Below are positions 56,555-64,000 of a stretch of DNA of 64,000 nucleotides, in pieces. Where the stretch lies: contig JAPYWL010000001.1 of NCBI GenBank assembly GCA_028276365.1, positions 44,557 through 108,556 on the forward strand, given 5' to 3'. Each line of letters opens with the position of its first letter. Positions within the stretch are counted from its first letter, which is position 1. The position numbers and the translations under genes were made by a program. The notes under the pieces are model-generated. The model was given only the letters and a program-made list of their open reading frames with translations. It did not search any database and was not told the origin of the DNA. Source of the stretch: Deltaproteobacteria bacterium. GTDB lineage: Bacteria; DRYD01.

Positions 56555-56878
56555 ATGTATAAATATGTTGAGTTACTGGAATTTTTTAAGGAAAATTTAG
56601 AAGATTATAAAAGATTATTAAATGAGAAATTAGATAAATTTAAAGCTCCTTTGATTTTTCAGTATAGAAGTGAAATTCAAGATATTATTGATTATTTTGA
56701 AGAAAAAAAAGAAGAAATACCTTATAGTGTTTATAATGAATTCAAGGAGGTATTGAAAGATTTAGAAGAGTTAGATAATGTAATGTTAAATCTTTTTCAA
56801 GATATTAAAAGATTAATAGGAAATATAGGGAACTATAGATCAAAATATTCTAAGCATCATTGGTGGTGGTATTCTTAA
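56555..56878 (+). CDS. Small helical protein with His/Trp-rich tail, unknown
   Basis: A 107-residue charged, helical, probably coiled-coil protein. Its last residues are SKHHWWWYS, three consecutive tryptophans beside two histidines, a striking end for such a polar protein. No family is recognised. It lies 40 nt after ispA and 31 nt before a metallophosphatase on the same strand. No clear ribosome binding site. The tail could bind a metal, a membrane surface or a partner. Confidence 0.55.
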   Translation: MYKYVELLEFFKENLEDYKRLLNEKLDKFKAPLIFQYRSEIQDIIDYFEEKKEEIPYSVYNEFKEVLKDLEELDNVMLNLFQDIKRLIGNIGNYRSKYSKHHWWWYS

Positions 56879-56909
56879 TTTATTTATTATTTATTTTTAG
56901 TATTTTGTA

Positions 56910-57680
56910 ATGAAAACTAAAAAAGTTTTAACTATATTCCATACTACAGATATTCATAATAAGCTTAATGGTAATAAATTAAGAAAAATAAAGGATTTAT
57001 TAAGTAGTTGTGATACTGAATTTTTGTTATTAGATAGTGGGGATTTTTTATTAGGTGGAAATATTATATTTTCTCCTTTTGAACCAGTTATTAATAAAAT
57101 AAATGAACTTAATTATACTGCTATAGCTATTGGCAATAGAGAGTTCAATTACTTTAGGTCTGTATTTTATAATAGATTAAAAAAAATTAATACTTATTTA
57201 TTAGCTTCTAATTTAATTGATTTAAGGTTTAAAAAAAATAATGAAAAGATAAAAAAAAATCTTTATTTAGTTTGTAATGATATTAGGATTTGTATAATTG
57301 GTTTAACTAAACCACAATATAATGAAAAACATTTTTGGGAATTTGTTACAGGATTTAGATTCCTTAATTTTTATGATTCTGTTAGTAAAATTGTTAAGGA
57401 TTATTATAAGATAACGGATATTTTTATTATTTTGTCTCATTTAGGAATAACAGATGATATTAATTTAGCTAAATTTTTAAAAGAAAATTATTATAACATT
57501 GTAAATAGGTTTTTGATATTAGGAGGTCATGATCATAAGGAATTTTTTGATGATACTTTTATTCCTATTATCCATAGTGAACCTTATTTAAAGAAAATAA
57601 CAAAAATAGAACTATTTTTTATTGACAATAAGAATCATTATGATTTAGATAGTATTTTCATAAGTAGACTAGATTTATAA
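56910..57680 (+). CDS. Calcineurin-like metallophosphatase (5'-nucleotidase type)
   Basis: A 256-residue protein resembling the N-terminal catalytic domain of 5'-nucleotidases. Metal motifs: FHTTDIHNKLNG, LLLDSGDFLLGG, IAIGNREFN, FIILSHLG and LILGGHDH. The GNHE motif reads GNRE, so a catalytic histidine is replaced by arginine. No signal peptide and no C-terminal nucleotide-binding domain. The activity is uncertain. A spacer of 131 bp without gene separates it from porG. Confidence 0.75.
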   Translation: MKTKKVLTIFHTTDIHNKLNGNKLRKIKDLLSSCDTEFLLLDSGDFLLGGNIIFSPFEPVINKINELNYTAIAIGNREFNYFRSVFYNRLKKINTYLLASNLIDLRFKKNNEKIKKNLYLVCNDIRICIIGLTKPQYNEKHFWEFVTGFRFLNFYDSVSKIVKDYYKITDIFIILSHLGITDDINLAKFLKENYYNIVNRFLILGGHDHKEFFDDTFIPIIHSEPYLKKITKIELFFIDNKNHYDLDSIFISRLDL

Positions 57681-57811
57681 GAACCTTTTGAAAAGTAAGG
57701 GTAATGTTAATTTAAAAATATTGATTTTTATAAATTTTGTTTAAATTTATTTAATTTCATTAGAGGTATTTTAGTTTATTTTGTATAAGAATAAAAAAGG
57801 GGGAGAATAGT

Positions 57812-58387
57812 ATGAAAGAGATAATATTTTATGGTAGAGGTGGACAGGGGGCTGTTACAGCAGCTAATTTGATAGTACAAGCTGCTTTTTTAGAAGGTAA
57901 ATATGGTTCAGCTTACCCTTCTTTTGGAGCAGAAAGAAGAGGAGCCGTTGTTAATGGTTATGCCAGAATAGATGATAAACCTATTAATATTCACCACCAA
58001 ATATACGAGCCTGATATAGTAGTAGTTTTAGATAAAAAAATTTTACAAATGACAAATGTATTAGCTGGTTTAAAAGATAATGGATTTGTGATTTTAAATA
58101 CCGATAAAGTAATTGAGGATTTTATAGTACCAAATGGTAGATTATTTATAGTAGATGCTACTAAAATATGCCAAGAATTGGGATTAATTATTTCTGGTTG
58201 GGCAGTTGTTAATACAGCTATATTGGGTGCTTTGTCTAAAGCTACTAATATTGTATCAATCGATTCTATTGTTAAAGCTATTAAAGAGAATTGGAAGGAA
58301 TCTATTGCTAAAAAAAACATTGAAGCTACTATTAGAGCATATAATGAAACATATGAAGTTATTCAAAAGCAATTGATTAAAAGTTAA
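57812..58387 (+). CDS. porG: Pyruvate:ferredoxin oxidoreductase gamma subunit
   Basis: A 191-residue subunit. It opens EIIFYGRGGQGAVTAANLIVQAAFL and has PSFGAERRGAVVNGYARID, both diagnostic of the gamma domain. It closes the CoA-binding region of the four-subunit enzyme that oxidises pyruvate to acetyl-CoA with reduction of ferredoxin. First of the por operon, in the order G-D-A-(X)-B. An AAAGGGGGAG site precedes the ATG. A 2-oxoisovalerate substrate cannot be excluded. Confidence 0.95.
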   Translation: MKEIIFYGRGGQGAVTAANLIVQAAFLEGKYGSAYPSFGAERRGAVVNGYARIDDKPINIHHQIYEPDIVVVLDKKILQMTNVLAGLKDNGFVILNTDKVIEDFIVPNGRLFIVDATKICQELGLIISGWAVVNTAILGALSKATNIVSIDSIVKAIKENWKESIAKKNIEATIRAYNETYEVIQKQLIKS

Positions 58388-58414
58388 ATGAAATAATTTT
58401 AAGGAGTTGATTAT

Positions 58415-58666
58415 ATGAAAGTTTTAATACCAAAATCTAAGCCAGCAAAAGGTGCAGTTGGTAAGACAGGGTTATGGAGAACTAGTAAACCTGTGGTTAA
58501 TGAAAGTAAGTGTATAAAATGTGTTATTTGTTGGGCTTTTTGTCCCGAAACTACTATAATAAGACATGAAGATAATAGTGTTTCAATTGATTATGAATAT
58601 TGTAAAGGTTGTGGGGTTTGTGCTAATGAATGCCCTACTAAAGCTATTGATATGGTTGATGATTAA
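58415..58666 (+). CDS. porD: Pyruvate:ferredoxin oxidoreductase delta subunit (2[4Fe-4S] ferredoxin)
   Basis: An 83-residue ferredoxin-like subunit. Two cluster motifs are visible: CIKCVICWAFCPE and CKGCGVCANECP, each with four cysteines. It carries electrons from the thiamine site to external ferredoxin. It opens KSKPAKGAVGKTGLWRT, typical of PorD. It follows porG by 27 nt with an AAGGAGTTGA site. Confidence 0.96.
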   Translation: MKVLIPKSKPAKGAVGKTGLWRTSKPVVNESKCIKCVICWAFCPETTIIRHEDNSVSIDYEYCKGCGVCANECPTKAIDMVDD

Positions 58667-58704
58667 TTAAATTTTGTTTAAATAAATTTAAAAGGGGGTA
58701 TTAA

Positions 58705-59955
58705 ATGAGTATAATAGAGGATAGAAGAGAAACTAATTTAAAGAAGAATGTAAAAGTAGTTACTGCGAATGAAGCGGTGGCGTTAGCTGTAAAATATGCT
58801 AAGGTTGATGTAGTAGGTGCTTATCCTATTAGTCCTCAAACAAGTATAATGGAATATTTAACTAAGTATCAGGAAACAGAGAGTTTAGATTTACAGATAG
58901 TAAGAGTAGAGTCTGAACATAGTGCAATGGCAGTAGCTATGGGTGCTGCTGCTGTAGGTGCTCGTGCTTTTACTGCTACTGCTTCCCAAGGATTACTTTA
59001 TATGGCTGAGATGGTTTATTGGGTTGCAGGTTCGAGATTACCTGTTGTTATGGTTGTTACTTCCAGAGCTATGGGTGCTCCCTGGGTTTTAGGTAATGAA
59101 CATACTGATATGCTATTACCTCGAGAGTGGGGATGGATGGTGTTAGCACCTGAACATAATCAAGAGGTATTTGATACTATTATACAAGCCTATAAGTTAG
59201 CAGATTCTACATTTATTCCTGTTATTGTAGGATTAGATGGTTATATTTTAAGTCATACAACTATGCCTATTGAATTACCTAATCAGGAGTTAGTGGATAG
59301 TTTCATTCCTAAAAATACTCCTAAACCATATGCATTAGATACTAAAGATCCTTCTACTCATGGGAATGCTGTTTATCAACAGTTGTATCAGGAAATGAGA
59401 TGGGATATTTTTAGAACTATTCAAGAAGCGGAAGATTTAGTAGATGAAATTAATAGAGCTTGGGCTAAATTAACGGGTAGGGATTATGGAGGAGTTATAG
59501 AGGAATATATGCTTGAAGATGCTGAAGTGGCATTAATTGTTATGGGGGCATCAAGTGGGGATGCTAAAGAAGCTGCTAAATTAGTTAGAGAAAAATATAA
59601 TATTAAAGCAGGAGTAATGAGATTAAGAAGTATTAGACCTTTCCCTATTAAAAGATTACATAAGATTTTTAATAACTATAATATAAAAGCAATAGGAGTT
59701 ATTGATAGGAATATGTCTCCTGGATTAGGTGGTATGATTGCCACTGAAGTTAAATTTACTTTATATGAGTTACCAAAAAGACCAAAAATCCAATCTTATA
59801 TAGGTGGGCTTGGGGGTAGAGATATTAAATTAAAGGATTTTGAAAATATATATCTTGAACTTGATGACATTGCTAATGGTAAAAAAGATGTTGAAATTTG
59901 CAAGTGGATAAACTTAGATTTAGAAGCTTATAATAAATTTGCTATTGAGGTTTAA
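58705..59955 (+). CDS. porA: Pyruvate:ferredoxin oxidoreductase alpha subunit
   Basis: A 416-residue subunit. It opens with TANEAVALAVKYAKVDVVGAYPISPQT in two parts, and has VESEHSAMAVAMGAAAVGAR, ATASQGLLYMAEMVYW and GNEHTDMLLPREWGW. These build the pyrimidine half of the thiamine diphosphate site and the pyruvate pocket. Position and length fit PorA. It follows porD by 38 nt with an AAAAGGGGG site and is separated from porB by a small repeat-protein gene. Confidence 0.96.
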   Translation: MSIIEDRRETNLKKNVKVVTANEAVALAVKYAKVDVVGAYPISPQTSIMEYLTKYQETESLDLQIVRVESEHSAMAVAMGAAAVGARAFTATASQGLLYMAEMVYWVAGSRLPVVMVVTSRAMGAPWVLGNEHTDMLLPREWGWMVLAPEHNQEVFDTIIQAYKLADSTFIPVIVGLDGYILSHTTMPIELPNQELVDSFIPKNTPKPYALDTKDPSTHGNAVYQQLYQEMRWDIFRTIQEAEDLVDEINRAWAKLTGRDYGGVIEEYMLEDAEVALIVMGASSGDAKEAAKLVREKYNIKAGVMRLRSIRPFPIKRLHKIFNNYNIKAIGVIDRNMSPGLGGMIATEVKFTLYELPKRPKIQSYIGGLGGRDIKLKDFENIYLELDDIANGKKDVEICKWINLDLEAYNKFAIEV

Positions 59956-59993
59956 AGATAATTAATAAAAAAATAAAAAAAGGAGTGATGTTT

Positions 59994-60314
59994 ATGGATA
60001 AGATAAATAAGAAACCAGATGAAATGCCATTTTTCCCATTTCCTCCAAATAAACAAGCAAATGAATTAAATAAAAAACCAGATGAGAATCCATTTTTCCC
60101 ATTTCCTCCAAAAAAAGAAACAAATGAATTAAATAAAAAACCAGATGAAATGCCATTTTTCCCGTTTCCTCCAAATAAGGAAACAGATAAAAAACAATTA
60201 GTAAATGAATCTTTAATTCAAGATAAGGTTACATTATCTACAGATAATATTAGAGATGGTATAGATTTAAGTGAAATAAAGGATGTGTTTATAAAGAGTC
60301 AGTCTGTTATGTAG
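59994..60314 (+). CDS. Small protein with three Phe/Pro-rich 21-residue repeats, within the por operon
   Basis: A 106-residue protein. Three tandem 21-residue repeats span 60006-60068, 60069-60131 and 60132-60194, each containing KKPDExPFFPFPPxK followed by a polar spacer. The remaining about 40 residues are charged and end KSQSVM. It begins after AGGAGTG and lies 38 nt after porA and 23 nt before porB, so it should be translated in step with the enzyme. The repeats are disordered in composition and look like linear binding motifs. I know no family. It may be an assembly factor, scaffold or extra subunit. It is predicted to be real because of the binding site, operon position and protein-level repeat. 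Confidence 0.7.
   Translation: MDKINKKPDEMPFFPFPPNKQANELNKKPDENPFFPFPPKKETNELNKKPDEMPFFPFPPNKETDKKQLVNESLIQDKVTLSTDNIRDGIDLSEIKDVFIKSQSVM
60006..60194 (+). repeat. Three tandem 63-nt coding repeats
   Basis: Three adjacent 63-bp units, in frame with the small por-operon protein, encode 21-residue repeats. Units one and three are closest; unit two differs by an Asn for Met and a Lys for Asn at the end. Third-codon changes between units are few, so the array is young or is homogenised. Confidence 0.9.
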
Positions 60315-60337
60315 GGTATATATAAAGAGGTGATTTT

Positions 60338-61240
60338 ATGGCTACTTCAATTAAGAGTATTCCATATGAGGAATATTTTTTAGCAGGTAATGGTAGTTGT
60401 CCGGGTTGTGGTTTAACTATTGGTTTAAGGAATGTGTTAAAAGCTTTGGGTAGTGAAGTTTATATGGTAGTACCTGCGTCGTGTTCAAGTGTAGTTCAAA
60501 GTCCATTTCCTAATTCTTCGGCTACTGTTCCTTTACTTAATACTCCATTTGCTGCTGCGGCTTCTGCTGCAACTGGTATGGTAAGGGCTTTAAGGAAGAA
60601 TGGAAAAGATGCAGTAGTTATGGTGTGGGCAGGGGATGGAGGAACCTTTGATATTGGATTAGCTACTGTTAGTGGTGCTGCTGAAAGGAATGAGGATATA
60701 CTATATATTTGTTATGATAATGAAGCGTATATGAATACTGGAGGTCATAGATCTAGTGCTACTCCTATTGGTACTTTTACTGGTACTACTCCGACCGGTA
60801 AAAGAGAGAACAAAAAAAATGTACCTTTTATTATTGCTGCTCATAATGTACCTTATGTAGCTACTGCTAGTGTAGCTTATGTAACTGATTTATATGACAA
60901 AATCTTAAAAGCTAAGTCTATAAAAGGGTTTAAATATATTCAAGTATTAGCTCCGTGTACCCCTGGGTGGTTGTTACCTACTGAAAAGAGTGTAGAATCA
61001 GCGAGATTAGGGGTTCAAACTGGGATGTATCATCTATTTGAAATAGAAAATGGTATATTTAAAGTTAGTCCTCCAAGTAAGGCTTATTTAAAGAAGGAAA
61101 AACGAAAACCTGTAATAGAGTATCTTCAAATTCAAGGTAGATTTAAACATTTAAAAGAAGAAGATATCAAAAGAATAGAAGAATGGATAGATACTATATC
61201 AGAAGAATATGCTCAATTAGATGGTAAAAGAGTATTTTAA
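60338..61240 (+). CDS. porB: Pyruvate:ferredoxin oxidoreductase beta subunit
   Basis: A 300-residue subunit carrying the thiamine diphosphate motif GDGGTFDIGLATVSGAAERN, followed by YDNEAYMNTGGHRSSATPIG. Cysteines in the opening GSCPGCGLTIGLR and in VVPASCSSVV can hold the proximal [4Fe-4S] cluster, with another at APCTPGW. It completes the four-subunit enzyme. An AGAGGTGA site precedes the ATG. A strong hairpin follows its stop. Confidence 0.96.
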   Translation: MATSIKSIPYEEYFLAGNGSCPGCGLTIGLRNVLKALGSEVYMVVPASCSSVVQSPFPNSSATVPLLNTPFAAAASAATGMVRALRKNGKDAVVMVWAGDGGTFDIGLATVSGAAERNEDILYICYDNEAYMNTGGHRSSATPIGTFTGTTPTGKRENKKNVPFIIAAHNVPYVATASVAYVTDLYDKILKAKSIKGFKYIQVLAPCTPGWLLPTEKSVESARLGVQTGMYHLFEIENGIFKVSPPSKAYLKKEKRKPVIEYLQIQGRFKHLKEEDIKRIEEWIDTISEEYAQLDGKRVF

Positions 61241-61260
61241 AAATTGTTTTTTATTAATTT

Positions 61261-61297
61261 AATCTTAAATCTTAATAATATTTAAGAATTTAAGATT
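61261..61297 (+). terminator. Long hairpin downstream of porB
   Basis: AATCTTAAATCTTAA (61261-61275) pairs with TTAAGaATTTAAGATT (61282-61297) as a 15-bp stem with one bulged A and a 6-nt loop. It starts 20 nt after the porB stop. It is A/T-only apart from three G/C pairs and is not followed by a long T run, so it may protect the por mRNA 3' end or end transcription. Confidence 0.7.
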
Positions 61298-61378
61298 TGT
61301 TTAGTATTAATAATCCAAAGAATTAAGTTGCTTTATTTGATGATTTGGATGATTTTATAATATTGACTTAAAGTGTAG

Positions 61379-62410
61379 ATGTTATATTTAATTTTGGGAA
61401 ATAATTATATAAATTTTTTTAATAGTGAGCATAATTTTTTGATTCCAGGTTATTATACTATTTCTAAAGATCAATTAACTTATTTTGGCTCTTATTCTTT
61501 TTTACAATATATCTTATTTAATCAGTATTTGAGAAATTCAATTTTTAGTAATTCAGTTTCTTTAAATGGGGTAGTTATAAAAAAGATTATTGATAATAAT
61601 ATTTTGGATAATGAAAAAATTTTTTTTAAGATTATCAATTCTATTTTTATCAAGGATGATCTTTTTAGGAGTTTAGTTGAAATAGATTCTGAATATAAAA
61701 AAGACTATGAAGAATATAGAATTTATTATCCCGATTGGGAGTTATTAAATTATTATATAAAGTTTAGTCAAGAATTTTTTTTTATTAAAAGATTTGATTT
61801 TGATAATTTTCAAACTAAAATTATTATTGACATTTTTAATTATTTTAATAAAAAGATAAAAATTATTAATTCTTGGGAATATTATTTTAAATTATTTAAA
61901 AATGAGATAAAGTATAATAAAGCTTATTTATTTTTTTATTTTGGGTTTTATAGTATTGAGTTATTTATTATATCCTTTGGAAATTTGTTATATTTTTTAA
62001 CCAATAGATATTATAATGTAAGTTATAAAAGTTTACTTAATAAATTATATTCTTATTTACATCAAAAAGGGATTTTTGTAAAATATATTGATTTAGTTAA
62101 TTTATGTAATTTTTTGTTAAAAAATATTGTTTATATTGTACATAATGAGTTCGATAATAGAGTTTTAGAATTAATGTCAAAGGATGGTGATAATTTTATT
62201 AAAAAGAGTTTATTTATTAATCAATTTAAACCGATTTTATTTGAATTTTATAAATCATTAAGAGATATGTTTATTAATATTTTTACTAATATAGATTTGC
62301 AGGTTATGGAGGATATATATGATGGGAATTTTAGGATTATTTCTAATTATGAAGTTAGAGATCTTTTTTTAGGTTTATTAAATGATATAATTTTGGAAAT
62401 AAAGGTATAG
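61379..62410 (+). CDS. Uncharacterised protein, possible actin-like (ASKHA) fold
   Basis: A 343-residue protein rich in Phe, Tyr and Ile. No family is recognised with confidence. The N-terminal HNFLIPGYYTISKDQLTYFG recalls the opening strands of actin/MreB-type ATPases. The segment LFFYFGFYSIELFIISFGNLLYF, split here, recalls the phosphate-2 and following region (DIGxxxTxxxxxxxGxLL), but the catalytic Asp and Gly are altered. A degenerate actin fold is possible and speculative. It lies 12 nt before suhB and 138 nt after porB. Confidence 0.5.
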   Translation: MLYLILGNNYINFFNSEHNFLIPGYYTISKDQLTYFGSYSFLQYILFNQYLRNSIFSNSVSLNGVVIKKIIDNNILDNEKIFFKIINSIFIKDDLFRSLVEIDSEYKKDYEEYRIYYPDWELLNYYIKFSQEFFFIKRFDFDNFQTKIIIDIFNYFNKKIKIINSWEYYFKLFKNEIKYNKAYLFFYFGFYSIELFIISFGNLLYFLTNRYYNVSYKSLLNKLYSYLHQKGIFVKYIDLVNLCNFLLKNIVYIVHNEFDNRVLELMSKDGDNFIKKSLFINQFKPILFEFYKSLRDMFINIFTNIDLQVMEDIYDGNFRIISNYEVRDLFLGLLNDIILEIKV

Positions 62411-62422
62411 GGGGAGATCTTT

Positions 62423-63229
62423 ATGAAAGTAGGATATTTTACTACAGTTGCTATTGAAGCTGCTTTAGCTGCGGGGGAATTTCTAAAAAATCTTTATAGA
62501 AAAGATATTGCTGTTGATTATAAAGGGGATCGGAATCCTGTGACATTTGCTGATATTGAATCTCAAAGGATAATAAAAGAAATAATATTAAAAAATTTTA
62601 AAAATAGTGTTTTTTTAGCTGAAGAAGATTTCAATGAATTAGATATAGAGTATTATAGGAATTATGAGGATTATTTGTGGATAATAGATCCTTTAGATGG
62701 TACGGTTAATTTTAGGAAGGGGTTTCCATTTTTTTGTGTTTCTATTGCTTTACAGTATAAAAAAGAGATAGTTTTAGGGGTTATTTATAGTCCTGTATTG
62801 AATGAGTTATTTATAGCGGAAAAAGGTAGTGGTGCTTATTTAAATGATGAAAGGATTTATGTATCAAAGATTAGTGAGTTAAAGAAGAGTGTATTAGCTA
62901 CGGGGTTTTCTTATGCTTTAGCAACTAATCCTGAACCACATATCACTTTTTTTAAGGAATTATCTGTAAAAACAGAGGCTGTAAGGAGAGCAGGAAGTGC
63001 TGCCATTGATTTAGCTTATGTAGCTTCTGGTATCTTTGAAGGGTTTTGGGAATTTGATTTAAAACCTTGGGATACTGCAGCTGGTTACTTATTGGTTTTG
63101 GAAGCTAATGGTAAAGTAACTACTTATCAAAATAAAAATTACTCTGTATATGATAAAACTATAGTAGCTTCTAATGGGTTAATTCATGATTATATTATAA
63201 ATATTGTTAAAAATTACGAATATCAATAA
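62423..63229 (+). CDS. suhB: Inositol monophosphatase family protein
   Basis: A 268-residue metal-dependent phosphatase. Metal sites: EEDF, DPLDGTVNFRKGFPFF and KPWDTAAGYLLVLEANG. A conserved GDRNPVTFADIESQRII segment opens the active site. The family dephosphorylates inositol phosphates, fructose bisphosphate, NADP or 3'-phosphoadenosine phosphate; the sequence does not decide which. A GGGGGAGA site precedes the ATG. Confidence 0.92.
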   Translation: MKVGYFTTVAIEAALAAGEFLKNLYRKDIAVDYKGDRNPVTFADIESQRIIKEIILKNFKNSVFLAEEDFNELDIEYYRNYEDYLWIIDPLDGTVNFRKGFPFFCVSIALQYKKEIVLGVIYSPVLNELFIAEKGSGAYLNDERIYVSKISELKKSVLATGFSYALATNPEPHITFFKELSVKTEAVRRAGSAAIDLAYVASGIFEGFWEFDLKPWDTAAGYLLVLEANGKVTTYQNKNYSVYDKTIVASNGLIHDYIINIVKNYEYQ

Positions 63230-63275
63230 GGTTACATAAATTACAGGATTTATTCTAATTAGCTATGATTTTTAT

Positions 63276-64000
63276 TTATATAGTTTTTTTAAATAGTTGG
63301 TTTAGGTTTTTTATTTCTTGGGTTTTATCTACTTCTTCTTTTCTGGTAGCCCAAGAGGGGTAAGGGAATCTTATAACTATTGGTAGAGGGCAGTCAGGTT
63401 GAGAAAGTATCATATTACCAGGTTTTAGTATTATTGCTCGTTTTTTTAGTGCTTCATTTAAGAAAGAATAATAACTTTTAGAAATTTCAAATGAATCGGA
63501 TCTACCTAATACTTTTATAGCACAGTTAGATAGGATTCTATTTTCTACTAAGGAAGCGGTTTGTTGAGCACTTAGTAATATTATTCCTAAGCTTCTACCA
63601 CGCTCTGAGATATCTATTAATACATCTTTTATAGGGGTATCCGCATTTGCTGGTGCATACTTGTTTAACTCATCTATTACAAAAAAGTATTTATTTAAAT
63701 CTTGTTCTTCTTCCTTTTTTTGATATATTAAATAAAGTATAGCAGATACTACAAAATTTTTAGCTTTTTCTGGTAGGTTATGAACATCTATTACCGTTAA
63801 GCTACTATTACTTATTTTTTCCATTATGTTAACTTTATTTTCAATAGATTTAGATACCAAGAAATTACAATCTTCTTTTATTTTTCTAAATCTTCTTAAA
63901 AAAGCAAATATAGTTCCTGTTGATTCATTTATTTCCCCTTTGTTTATTTTAAAATATTCTTCTAAATAATTATAAAGATCTTCTAAATTTTCTAATTGAA
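63276..64000 (-). CDS. HerA-type ATPase, C-terminal part (5' truncated by window edge)
   Basis: The frame stays open to the window edge, so the TTG at 63860 is internal and about 240 C-terminal residues are seen. Walker B is FFVIDELNKYAP. Then come ISERGRSLGIILLSAQQTASLVENRILSNCAIKVLGR and a final PLPIVIRFPYPSW, as in HerA/DUF87 hexameric translocases. HerA often works with the nuclease NurA on DNA ends. Walker A lies outside the window. Confidence 0.85.
   Translation of the reverse strand, partial: QLENLEDLYNYLEEYFKINKGEINESTGTIFAFLRRFRKIKEDCNFLVSKSIENKVNIMEKISNSSLTVIDVHNLPEKAKNFVVSAILYLIYQKKEEEQDLNKYFFVIDELNKYAPANADTPIKDVLIDISERGRSLGIILLSAQQTASLVENRILSNCAIKVLGRSDSFEISKSYYSFLNEALKKRAIILKPGNMILSQPDCPLPIVIRFPYPSWATRKEEVDKTQEIKNLNQLFKKTI

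Noticed and set aside
57991-58320. 109-codon frame opposite porG
   Set aside because: porG motifs are unmistakable on the plus strand; the mirror frame has none.
1-64000. CRISPR arrays, transposases, integrases, phage genes
   Set aside because: No regularly spaced repeats and no such proteins are visible in any of the six frames.

Overview
The window is a very AT-rich stretch of a bacterial chromosome, densely packed with housekeeping genes. It contains no phage, transposon, CRISPR array or plasmid gene that I can recognise. Several genes point to an outer membrane: an LpxB-like lipid A disaccharide synthase, a split HldE pair for heptose activation (RfaE1, RfaE2), an MCE/MlaD protein, a TonB-dependent receptor and a possible LptC. 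A four-subunit pyruvate:ferredoxin oxidoreductase (PorG-D-A-B) suggests anaerobic metabolism. A branched-chain polyamine synthase (BpsA), typical of thermophiles, suggests growth at high temperature. I infer a thermophilic, Gram-negative-type anaerobe from a deep or poorly sampled lineage; the sequence alone does not let me name the phylum.

Layout. 1-6.6 kb (+): the end of an HD-GYP gene, a BatA-like vWA protein, a BKACE enzyme, a GreA-like protein, a G5/3D cell-wall protein, Ndk and a glycosyltransferase. 6.8-19.75 kb (-): a Crp/Fnr-like regulator, an LptC-like protein, a WecA-like transferase, RpiB, a GNAT protein, a divergent FolD, a ferrochelatase, GcvPB, a divergent NAD kinase, a lipoate ligase/transferase and BpsA. 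19.9-42.8 kb (+): a DUF58 protein, a Lon-N protein, MinCDE, a split DUF58 gene, an inactive rhodanese, RfaE1/RfaE2, a PilZ-like protein, a KaiC-like ATPase, tRNA-Thr, a PilT-like ATPase, L28, L21, tRNA-His, FabF, RecA, ValS, ClpX, a second HD-GYP protein, HPF, signal peptidase I, a WecG/TagA enzyme and an MCE protein. 42.95 kb: a 5S rRNA with no 16S or 23S beside it. 43.3-50 kb: RsmG, then a putative peptide-modifying radical SAM locus, then Map, a TonB receptor and a substrate-binding protein. 50.2-57.7 kb (+): HutI, LpxB, an orphan histidine kinase, a WYL regulator, a cobalamin adenosyltransferase, a prenyl synthase and a metallophosphatase. 57.8-61.2 kb (+): the por operon, with a small repeat protein inserted between porA and porB. 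61.4-64 kb: a possible actin-fold protein, SuhB and the C-terminal part of a HerA-type ATPase.

The most interesting items are these. (1) A 26-codon ORF with a strong ribosome binding site lies just upstream of a radical SAM/SPASM protein that carries a PqqD-like recognition domain; this looks like an undescribed RiPP or peptide-cofactor locus. (2) A 106-residue protein with three Phe/Pro-rich 21-residue repeats is embedded in the pyruvate oxidoreductase operon. (3) A DUF58 gene is split exactly at a run of nine T, where one extra T restores a single frame. (4) A structured leader precedes minCDE. (5) Two protein genes begin 11-14 nt after tRNA 3' ends.
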